Source: Dendrocalamus latiflorus (Eukaryota; Streptophyta; Magnoliopsida; Poales; Poaceae). Taken from it: a DNA stretch of 64,000 nt. Under the pieces are notes generated by a model. It made no database searches, had not been told where the DNA came from, and saw only the letters and a program-made list of their open reading frames with translations. Position 1 is the first letter of the stretch. Every line of letters starts with the position of its first letter. Of the stretch, positions 55,126 through 64,000 are shown piece by piece. The translations under genes were made by a program, and so were the position numbers. Location: assembly GCA_017311315.1 (NCBI GenBank), contig CM029669.1, positions 5,617,055 through 5,681,054 of the forward strand. Reading direction: 5' to 3'.

Positions 55126-58100
55126 ATGGCTACGGATATTTGGACCCTAAATCTTGAATGCGACGGGGCAGCTCCAAGACAGAAACATGTGCAAAGGGAA
55201 ATGGATAGAGATGAGATATGCTTTTACAACTTGATTGATCTGATCGAGGAATATGGGTACACATCAGTCGACTATCTATTCTACAAGAGAAGAGATAGTT
55301 TGGTCGCAATAGAACAAGATTCTGAAGTGATGGAAATGCTTAATGAGTATGAGAGCGAGAAGATGGTGAGCTTATTTGTGACGAGGAAGAGGCTGGCCAC
55401 CTTAGTGCCGACCAAGTGCAACAAAGAACCATCCAAATCTGAACCAAATAAAATTAAAGGTAGTAGAATGAATATATAATTTACTCTTTTATGTATATTT
55501 GATTATTCAAGTACAACTTAACTGTTGCAAATTATAGTAGTCATCAAATATTTATTTTCATCAAAGATAAGTAGATTCGACTCCATCATTGTTCGTGATT
55601 TAGTAAGTGTAATCATGGCAGTCTAATAAAAAGATTATAGAGCCCTTGATTGTATTTATTCTAAACATGTGTTCATGTCCCCAACATTTGTTCGCAGGAA
55701 AAGGAGGTATAAAGAAAAAGAAACATTTAAATGTAAAGCATACTGAAGCACTATACACCAATGAAGTTGAGGAGCATGATGATGAGAACCAGAACACATC
55801 AGGTACATATGTAGTTAGATCAATCCAATTTATTTGGGCTGCATCTTCAATTGGTTAGTATTACTATTAAGTTTTTTTAATAGGTGATGGTGATGAAGTA
55901 CGTAAGAGAAAGGGGACCGTTTTAACACATGTTTGGGATCTACCTGAAGGGGATCGGATACTAGTAAAATGCAACATCCTTGGGCAACCCATTGGAGAAG
56001 AAGGTGGTCTCTTAGGGCAATTTTTAGGCACCATAGCAAGAAATGGTGGATATTGTCCAGTGGATATCAAAGATTGGAGAAAAGTCAAGAAGGTTAGTGC
56101 TAAAACTATAATTCAGCTCATACAAGTTTGCTAAATTTTACAAGATGTTATATTGTGAATTTAAGTTTTTGTGTGCTAGTTTTCATGTGAGAAAGTAAAG
56201 TTCATGGAAAATATCTATATAACCCCCCTGACGTTTGGTAGTGTGTCTACTTCACCCCCTGAACTACAATTAGGGGGTTATGTAGAGTTTTTCCTAAAAT
56301 TCATTCATCAGTAACTCTTTCTTATTTCAGACAAAGTTTCTCTATCCTCGTTCATGTGAGAAATGGATATTGAAATCAATTGGAAGAGATTGGAGAAAAT
56401 ACAAGGCAACATTAAAAAAGACACTATTCAATCCAAAGAAAAAAAAGGTCTGTTTTGTACCAGCGTTGTCCAAATGATGTCGATGAAGAACAATGGATTA
56501 CCTTAGTAAAATATTGGAAGTCAAAAGAAGGAAAGGTAGGAAAAGGGTACCATTATTTATGCTATTTAGCATTTTTTTACGATAATTAGTTATTATATCC
56601 TCAATTTTTATGTATATATTGGTTAATTCTTTTGTTAATTTACTTTCTTGTAGGCCCTTAGTGAGAAGAACAAATTAAGTCGTGAAATGAAGAAGACAAC
56701 ACATACAGCTGGTACAAAGAGTTATGCTCGTTGGGCTGAAGACTTGGTGAGTCATCTTGCATTGTTTAAAAAATTTATGTATGTTTTCCTTTTCTTTTCT
56801 TTTATTGATATTGTTTTCAGAGACAAGCTGACCCTGAAAAAAAGCGGCCACATAGAGCAAAGGTTTACTTGGCAACTCACAGAAAAAAGGGAAATGGGAC
56901 AAATGAGACTATGGTATGATACATACACATGAGATTTTGGCAAATTTGAAGCCTTTTAGTTTGTTTAATGTATGAATGTCTTAATTATAGGTTCAGTTGG
57001 AAAATCTCCGGGACACACAACCAGAATTAGCACAAAATAGCGAGGGAAGAGTTGCATGGGAAGGTGATGCATTACATCAAGTATTGGGAGAAGAGAAAGC
57101 TGGACAAGTACATGGCATGGGATTGCTTCCAATTCCGAAACAAGTCTATGGTCGAACAACACGTCATTTCAAGGACATTGATGTAGTTACACTAGGTGGA
57201 TCATCATCTGATGTAGAGACTCACATGTTGGAGGAAATAAGGCAACTCAAGGAGCATTCTAAAATGCAAGACAAAGTGATTGAAGAATTAAAAAGCAATC
57301 AAAGGCACCATGAGAATGAGGAGCCAACAATGGTAGCAATGTCTATTTTAATTTGTAACTATATTATATTGAAATGTTACTCAACCTCTTTATCTTTTCT
57401 AGGTGAATTGCACAGCAAGTGATCATGGTAATTCTCAAAAACAAGGAATGCATTTTAACAGAAAGGTATTTCCTTTATTTTCATGTTTTCATCTAATTTA
57501 GTATCTCTTGACTTTAATATTGTTTGAAATTTTCAGAGAGTTCAATGTGTTGCACCAAATCAGAAGGAGGTATTGCTTAAGCAGACGAACGAATTGGTAA
57601 AATGTCTTGCTTGTGAAATTAGTACTTCTTTACCTACAAAGTTTTTTTTAATAACTAATGCTATCCCCCTTTCTGATCTTTACTGGGATAAAGAAAGATG
57701 TGAATCTGAATATAGTGATGATGATAATCTATATTTGTCTAGTGAAAAGGTTATCAATTGGTCTCTTGTCTTTATGAATAATAATATACTCTTCATTCAT
57801 TATACGTCAATATTATTGCCCGGTGATTATGATTTAATGATTTTCTATTGGAACTAGTGCCAAGGTCATGCTGATGACAAGAAAATATCAATTGAGGAAG
57901 CAGAAGCATCATCCCCACATGGCTCTGCTATAGATTCTAGACAAATAGAGGTACACCTTTTCAATGAACCATTGAATAAGATATATTTTACTTGCAATGT
58001 CAAATTTATTCAAGATAAGTATTACATAACTTTGTAAAAATGTATAAATACAATTATCTTTCTCTTCATTTCAGTTTGATTCTTGTCCAAGGATTTCTGG

Positions 58101-59262
58101 CGAAGGTAGAATAACAAAGAAACAAAAGGTATATAAGAATCAAATGTTTCCATTTATTATAGTAATATTTGTGCCATATATTATTACATACCTCATTTTA
58201 CATGTGTAAGGATCATCAGGATGTGGCTCGCGACAAGGCTACATGCCAGAAGCGTCCAAAACATATGCAAGATCATCCAATGAAGGTATATAGATATAAT
58301 ATCACTTGTTCTAGTAGCTGCATTATCTTGATACTAGTGGACACGCGCGTGTGTATCAAAAAAAAATTTATACACAATAGGGGGATTGCTTACACATTAA
58401 TAATTTATTAAATAGTTTTCCACGAGAAAAAAAGATTTAGCTAAACAACTACTAAGAAGATACAATAATACCCGTGCCTACATACTTAAGATCATATATT
58501 AGTAATGCTTAATGTTATTTCAATTCAAATAAATATGACCGCAACCAATAATACCCGTGCCTACACTCAGTTCATCAGCAGCAATCATTTCAGCTTTTGC
58601 TTTGTCTATCTTTTCTTGGCAGGAGCATATTTTTTTCTGATAATCTGCTATGTCATATGCAAAAGGATCATGAAATTAAGATGGCCATAATGTTCTATCT
58701 CTGAAGTTTATTGCTGCACAGTAGGTTTTATGTGCTATCAAACAGTTTATTGTTAATGTTATCCTTATTAGTTCTGCAATATGAAGTGTCGATTCCATTT
58801 TCATAAAGATATATAGGCTGCACTTACTCTTAGCAACATGTGCCGCTATCTTGATATATCAACAAATGCTTGTTGGTCGCTAAGTGATTATGTCAAATTA
58901 ATGCAGGTTGGGTCTACAGTGCTACTCATGACTGCCAAATATCCAAATAAGGAAATTGTGGCATATGCAACTATTATTAGCACTAATCCAAAAGCAAATG
59001 TTGGTGGAGTTGAGACAGGAAAACAATTCTACAAAGTGCGTATCGATCATCCTGTTGAAAAAGATGAGCCATTAGTGAGGCCTATGCCTACCTACAACAA
59101 CATTGGTGACGCCCATGCCAAAGGAGTACCAATTGCTTGGCCTTCGATATTTGTATGTTTGATCTAGCTTTCTAAACTTTACTTTACTGTGGTGTACATG
59201 GATAGAATAATACTTAATGTTACAACTTGCTACCTATTTGCAGGTTCAAATGATCAATGGCT
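55126..59262 (+). CDS. CACTA-2 second gene, Ptta/En/Spm-type protein, about 13 exons
   Basis: En/Spm elements encode a TNPA-like DNA-binding protein that acts with TNP2. The ATG at 55,126 starts MATDIWTLNLECDGAAPRQK. Exon 1 ends 55,459; exon 2 is 55,698-55,802 and exon 3 is 55,884-56,092 (VWDLPEGDRILVKCNILGQP). The PF03004 transposase block follows in exons 4-7 (KFLYPRSCEKWILKSIGRDW, THTAGTKSYARWAEDL, RAKVYLATHRKKGNGTNETM), then a coiled coil (MLEEIRQLKEHSKMQDKVIE). Several small exons lead to a C-terminal domain (VGSTVLLMTAKYPNKEIVAY) and stop TGA at 59,262. One surplus A near 56,449 breaks the frame. Confidence 0.8.
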
Positions 59263-59599
59263 GAATTCCTATATATCAATGCGTACAAGAATGGATGAAG
59301 AAGTGATGGATTTTAAGAATATTAGATATTGCATTTTTGTTTCTAGTAGTATGGACTTGTACTCTTCACTACTATGTCTGTTTACTCTCTAGAGTCATAT
59401 CATTGTGTACATATACTATCACTTCATCTGAGCAAGTACTATGTTTGAAACCTTTCTATTATCTATGGATCTTTATATGATTATTGAAACTTATAGATTA
59501 TGTGATTCTGCAATGTGTCATGTTTACTACGAAAAATCAATAATAACACTATATGCCACATACAAAGGTAAAATAAATATTTTTTTTTCCAAATTTCAA

Positions 59600-59925
59600 A
59601 GTGTTACAATAGGTACAACATGTGTTACAAACCATACGTTCCTTTGTTCCAAACTATATGCTCTACAAAAATGAGAAAGTGTTACTAGAGCTAAAAAAAG
59701 TGTTACAGTAGAGAATCACTGTAACACTAGACAAATGTTCCAGTATATAAGTAAATGTGTTACAGTTTAGTAACACTTTTTTGGATTTAAAAGAACACAT
59801 ATATGGTGTTCCAATAGACCAGTATATAGTAACATGGGCAATTGGAACACATAAAAAATGTGTTATGAGGAGAGCTAGTAACACTTTCTTTAACCTATAG
59901 TAACACATGTTGGTGTTGCTATATC
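59600..59925. repeat. CACTA-2 right subterminal repeats
   Basis: About twelve GTGTTAC, GTAACAC or related words in mixed orientation, mirroring the left end, followed by the terminus at 59,942. Confidence 0.78.
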
Positions 59926-59942
59926 TCTATTGTGTAGTAGTA

Positions 59943-60829
59943 CAGGTTGTGGGAAGCCATTTCAATGGCGGACGATGTTTCTTTCGATGCCCACACTCTG
60001 GGGGTACAAGAAGCCAATAGTTTATTTTTATTACTGCTAATAGAGCTTCCATGTTAACCTTCCTTTCCAGCAGATAGCGAAATGCGATTTTGTCCTTTAG
60101 ATCAATCCTTCCCATGAATGCCATGTTGTGACGTACGTAGATATATTGTGGAATCGAATCTTACAGTTGGAGGCACGGATTGATAATCTCAATGAGGAGA
60201 ACAATGACATCTGCCAACAGATGCAGCGTGAGAGGGGAAATGAGGAGGTCATCAACATAGGAAGTTTCTATGATCCCAGATGCTACTGCGCGAACCCTAG
60301 TTGCATATGTGCGTGGCACTACAACGACAGCCAGCCACGTCCGAGGCGCCCCCCTTTGCAACACTCCATGTGGGTAGCGCGAGACATCTTCTACCAGTAG
60401 CCACGCCTAGAGAAGCTTGTACCACAATACTCTTCCCTATTGTACGTGGTTATGTTCAATCTCTTAAAGCATGTAACATGATGTCATTTTTATTAGCAAA
60501 AGAATTTGAGAAGCACATTACAATGAGAAGATTACTATTTACACAAGGTGGCGTAGATATGTATTACACATACATATACCATACAAAGGAATGTAGGTAA
60601 CAATGTGATGCAAATGAAGTTACAACCTGATAACATTTGCATTGTTAGTACCAACACACACATAACAATAAGGTCCACGACACTTGACGGATTTATAGTA
60701 CAAATGAAGTTAAAGTTTGCAAATAAAGTTACAACATGATAGCATTTGTAATCGAAATACTAGTACACACACCACAACAAGGCACACGACACTTCATATC
60801 AGTGTTCCTACTCACTGGTAGGTGCCTTG
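59943..60829. other. MULE 3' region, unassigned
   Basis: A plus-strand frame at 60,128-60,400 has a helix (LEARIDNLNEENNDICQQMQ) and a Cys-rich patch but no recognised domain. The rest is A/T-rich. It may belong to the MULE 3' untranslated region. Confidence 0.3.
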
Positions 60830-62365
60830 CAACGTCTCGCAGCTTGGCCTTCTTGGCCACAACGGCCACAACGTCTACTCGTCGATCCAGCTTCGCCTTC
60901 GTCTATATCGTTCCTAATGTGACGACTCTACCAATGGCCCTTCCCACCCTTCAATAGGTCAAGATCCAGAATGCAAGCCCTTTGTGCAATATCTGACATG
61001 GCAAAGTTGCCCACAACCCTGAAGCCTCTTAGCTCACCATACCACTCCTACAGTACCCTCTCCTTCATGAAGTACTTTGACATGAAGTTTGATGTGTCCA
61101 TATTGATAGTCCCACATATGATGAGGACATAAGAGCATGGCTTGTGAAGGAGCTTTGGCTTATTACATGTGCAGCTATGCTCATTCATATGATCTCCAAG
61201 GCACACCTTGTGGGAACAAGAGAGTGAGCTAATCTTGTTATTTGCTCAATAGCCTCAATGATGTGCTTGGCCTCTAGGTTTTTGTTTACTATCTTATCAT
61301 ACGTGAGGTTTGCTATGAAGGTAGATGTCATGTTGTGATGCTTGAGCAAAATATTGCTGAGCACGTAGGAGTGTGGCTCCACTTTTGAGACAATCCAGTG
61401 AGTCTCGTACTTAGGTCTACAAGCATACACATGCCAAGGATAGCCGATCTGCTCACAAACCACGATGCACTACTCTAGGCTGGATTTGAGACCTGAAATG
61501 TCCTTTGCATGGACAAGGCCCATAGCTTAATAGCATCCTGCAGTGATCCCTTGTTAGCAAACATTGCATGAAGCCGAATCTCCGTAGCATGGTATTCCCA
61601 CGGTGATTCATGCTCGTCATGTACAGAAAGACCTTCAACATCCACCGCATTCCATGCCTGTGGCATGGGACCTTCGTCCTAATTGGAAGAGTTGTCGCCA
61701 TCCTCTTCTAAAGCTTCCTCCTCAGCCCAGCTCGTCTGGTCATCAATCTCCATCTGACGCATAAAGCTGTCGACATACTCCCCTACGCCTGCCTGTCCGG
61801 TGGACTCAACTTGTGTAGTGTGATATTCATGATCTGTCTCAGTAACATCTACATCCACCTATCGGGTGGGCTAAGCTTGTGGTGTGTGATATTCTAGTTC
61901 TGCCTCTACAACATCACCCACCGTGTCTCCTTTGTGAACCACATGTTGTGCGTCCAAGCTACTCCCACCAACTAGACCTCCTGTGTCTCCCTTTGGACAT
62001 GGTTGCACAAGTAACACGCACTTGTAACCACATCGCTGGCAGCCTTGCACAAAGCCCATCCATACAAGGGTGCACATCAGTCTCCTCAACTCCCACCGAA
62101 TGTCCGTGGTAGACCGACTCCAAAGCCCATGTAGGATGACACTGAACACTTCGGGGTCCAAGGAGAAGCTATGTGTGAGCCAGTCCAGGACATCTCTGAT
62201 TTGAGAATTCTTCATGTCTGGGAGTATCATACGGACTTGCGAAAAACTACTCAGGTCAACACCATATGGACCTTCACAAATGGTACCAATACTGTAATGC
62301 ATTCTCAATATTATGGGTTCCGACATGACTGATTTCTCACTGCAAATATTACCATTTGTCAACAT
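60830..62365 (-). pseudogene. MuDR-type MULE transposase lacking its catalytic core
   Basis: The minus strand from ATG 62,365 reads SEPIILRMHYSIGTICEGPY, an N-terminal region; an acidic linker follows. The DBD_Tnp_Mut domain comes next, with IRLHAMFANKGSLQDAIKLW at 61,560-61,475 and YPWHVYACRPKYETHWIVSK at 61,450-61,390. It continues to IIEAIEQITRLAHSL near 61,220, then goes straight to a SWIM-like zinc motif (CTCNKPKLLHKPCSY, about 61,180) and a terminal CCHC-like motif (CGRCGQEGQAARRC). The DDE catalytic domain expected between is absent. Stops and frame changes occur as well. Confidence 0.72.
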
Positions 62366-62689
62366 ATATTCACTAAAGACATGTTAAACAGATACGTAGC
62401 TACATGTTGCATTCATTCGGATGAGAACAAGAACAGATGAGTCTATTACCTTCGTACGATGACCTTTTTTCTTATCAACGAGTTTCTTTCGTCTTCCTCT
62501 ATAACCTTACAAGCTTCTCTTGTCCTCCCGAGCTTCTCTCCTCTCCTTCACTCCTCCCCTCTCCTTCACTCCTCTACTTCTCCTGATCTCAGCCTCTCCC
62601 TCTTCCGAGCTTCTCCTCTTTTTTTGCCTCTCTCAAGCTCTTCTCGTTCTTCTTGCGAGAGAAAGGAGGAGAGCCCAAGTGGGTGCCGG

Positions 62690-62935
62690 CTCAAAGAAAA
62701 AAGAACGGAGTAGTCACCCAACGGTTGTACGACTTGCCCACGTCGCCCAATCGTTGGGCGACTAGAGGAGTAATCACCCAATCGTTGGGTGACGTGGTCA
62801 AGTTGCCCAACTGTTGCGCGACTTGGCCATGTGTCACCCAATAGTTGGGCGACATGAACTCAAAAGTGCAAAAATTTAAATTGTAGGTATATTTTTGTAA
62901 TTCCAAGTAAAAAAATTTATTGTTTAAAAAATTCT
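62690..62935. repeat. Right terminal inverted repeat of the MULE
   Basis: It carries GTCGCCCAATCGTTGGGCGA and related words plus GTAGGTATATTTTTGTAATT, as in the left terminus and in the foldback MULE at 1868-3314. The adjoining 62,440-62,690 is a C/T-rich tract, likely the leader of the leftward transposase gene. Confidence 0.78.
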
Positions 62936-63539
62936 TTTTCAATAGATTACTCCATGTGAATTTGCTAAAGGCATCAACAAAACTAGCATAGTACTTAAAA
63001 CCACCAACAGAGATGGGAGTGGGACCCTAAACATCAGAGTAAATAAGCTCTAATGGAGAAGAAAAAAATAGTGCTCGAGGAATAATGAGGCAATTGATAA
63101 CTTTTGCCTCTTTGATAAGCATCACAAACTAATGTTTGACTAGAGTTGCTAGAACACGGCAAATTATTTTGCAAAAGGACATGCTGAATAATAGATGAAG
63201 ATGGATGCCCTAAGCGACAGTGCCATTGATCTTGAGTTGGTTTGACACCGGAGAAGGTAGATTTCAGAGCAGGAGCTTGGCTTGGAAGCAAGGGATATAG
63301 ACCACCCTCACATCTTCCTCGAAGAAGAACCATCTTTGTGGCTCGATCCTTAACAAGGAAATAATAAGGATGAAACTCAAAGTAAGCATTGCTATCTATA
63401 GAAAACTTATGGACCGAAAGAAGATGTCTAGAAGCCGTAGGCACATGAGGAATATTGTTCAAATCTAGATCGAGTTGTGGGTATGAAATTTCGAACGGCC
63501 AATGTGAGCAATGAACATACCTGCACCATTGGCTACTTG

Positions 63540-63692
63540 TACCTAGTCTTTCCCATTGTACCTTTTCTTTATAGTGAGCCGATCAAGATCACTAGTAATG
63601 TGATCGGATACCAAATTACCTTTCCGAATCCGGTACCGATCGGATTCGGTACCAGATCGGTCGGGATTAACCCAACCCATTTGCACTCCTAT
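63540..63692. mobile_element. Short hAT-like insertion in copia gag
   Basis: ATCGGATTCGGTACC-type words and an end reading CATTTGCACTCCTA (reverse complement TAGGAGTGCAAATG, a common plant hAT terminus). The left end and the 8-bp duplication were not found, and its borders coincide with loss of copia sequence. Confidence 0.4.
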
Positions 63693-63728
63693 TCATCATT
63701 GCATTCTGACTTTGTCCATGGATCAGAA

Positions 63729-63788
63729 GATTGTTTTGTTCAAGGTGTATCTCAAATGCATTGTTTTGTTCAAGGTGTATCTCAAATG
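63729..63788. repeat. Exact 30-bp tandem duplication
   Basis: ATTGTTTTGTTCAAGGTGTA followed by TCTCAAATGC occurs twice in tandem, duplicating ten gag codons in frame. Confidence 0.85.
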
Positions 63789-64000
63789 CCATGAACTGTG
63801 CATACACCTCATTGAGTGAAACCGGCTCAACCTGTGTGGTCAAAGACATGACCAGTGGATCCTAGTCATTATGAAGGCCGGTGAAGAGATAGGTAATGAT
63901 CTCATCATCATTGAGTGGATGCCCAAGTGTAGCCAATGTGTCTGCCAAATTCTTTACCTTGTTGAAGTACTCTGCGGCACCGGTGTCCTTTTTCTGCAGG

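Larger units (their letters stand above)
41969..59942. mobile_element. CACTA-2, near-complete 18-kb element with captured gene fragments
   Basis: Left terminus CCCTACTACAAAACATG and right terminus, reverse-complemented, TACTACTACACAATAGAG resemble the CACTACTACAAAA consensus with first-base changes. Subterminal regions at both ends are filled with GTGTTAC/GTAACAC words (41,995-42,270 and 59,600-59,925). Inside are a TNP2 transposase on the minus strand and an En/Spm-type second gene on the plus strand, each ending towards a terminus. The 7.7 kb between holds host-gene pieces. A 3-bp duplication is not evident. Confidence 0.82.
39365..62935 (-). mobile_element. MULE with 9-bp duplication, hosting CACTA-2
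   Basis: TTTTCAATA at 39,356-39,364 recurs at 62,936-62,944. Inverted termini of about 250 bases (from GATTTTTTTAAATAATC on the left; GAATTTTTTAAACAATA, reverse-complemented, on the right) share landmarks GGAATTAC, AATATACCT and repeated GTCGCCCAA words. The insertion splits copia integrase, whose two halves flank it. Without CACTA-2 the element would be about 5.6 kb and holds a MuDR-type transposase fragment. Confidence 0.82.
62945..64000 (-). pseudogene. Ty1/copia gag to integrase, minus strand, broken
   Basis: From the window end inward: UBN2 gag (AAEYFNKVKNLADTLATLGH, VSLNEVYAQFMAFEIHLEQN) with a stop replacing a conserved Tyr; a short hAT-like insertion; then a protease C-terminal piece (ANGAGMFIAHIGRSKF), the pre-integrase zinc domain (LLSVHKFSIDSNAYFEFHPY, WHCRLGHPSSSIIQ, CDAYQRGKS, where one Cys is Tyr), and the start of integrase (SPLELIYSDV, SVGGFKYYASFVDAFSKFTW). 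The rest of integrase is at 39,227-39,355, across the MULE. Zinc knuckle and most of protease are missing. Confidence 0.82.

Noticed and set aside
1..64000. tRNA, rRNA, CRISPR, prokaryotic operon or ribosome-binding features
   Set aside because: None seen. Intron-containing genes and element types show plant nuclear DNA, where operon features do not apply.

Overview
This window reads as intergenic DNA from a plant, most likely a grass (Poaceae). Almost every coding signal belongs to a plant transposable-element lineage: SIRE-type Ty1/copia, Ty3/gypsy, CACTA with TNP2 and En/Spm-type proteins, hAT, and MULE elements with 9-bp target duplications. Host-gene pieces appear only as fragments with plant-style GT-AG introns. 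No complete host gene, rRNA, tRNA or CRISPR array was seen. Assignment to grasses is inferred from the element mix and GC-rich exon style. Species is not determinable.

Layout. 1-4.2 kb: 3' half of a gag-only LTR element (copy A), a foldback MULE with a perfect 9-bp duplication, and a broken coiled-coil ORF. 4.2-7.7 kb: a hAT element whose transposase is split by a second foldback MULE. 8.1-9.3 kb: two short hAT derivatives with 8-bp duplications. 9.7-26.8 kb: a large element with about 0.5-kb inverted termini carrying a plant-mobile-domain (PMD) gene, opened by a SIRE-type copia element (12.4-22.0 kb) and an LTR-like block (22.2-24.9 kb). 26.8-29.5 kb: a truncated CACTA element (CACTA-1). 29.5-36.9 kb: gag-only LTR element copy B (minus strand), split by a rearranged gypsy element (30,930-35,675) flanked by a 5-bp duplication. 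38.2-39.2 kb: a small-heat-shock-protein fragment split by a hAT deletion derivative and joined to copia integrase sequence.

39.4-62.9 kb is one MULE (9-bp duplication) inserted in a minus-strand copia element whose gag and pre-integrase parts lie at 62.9-64.0 kb. Nested in that MULE is an 18-kb CACTA element (CACTA-2, about 41,969-59,942) with an almost complete TNP2 gene (minus) and a many-exon En/Spm-type gene (plus), transcribed outward. The 7.7 kb between them is cargo: four consecutive exons of an IREG3/ferroportin-like gene, one exon of the peroxin PEX2, other exon-like pieces, a GC-rich repeat and a near-perfect 306-bp hairpin.

The most unusual items are CACTA-2 as a multi-gene capture vehicle, the gypsy element with three intron-like interruptions of 83-85 bp inside gag-pro plus an inverted pol segment between intact duplications, the PMD-carrying element, and the gag-only LTR family whose two copies share the loss of a zinc-knuckle cysteine. 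All coordinates come from reading by eye. Boundaries given with 'about' may be off by tens of bases.
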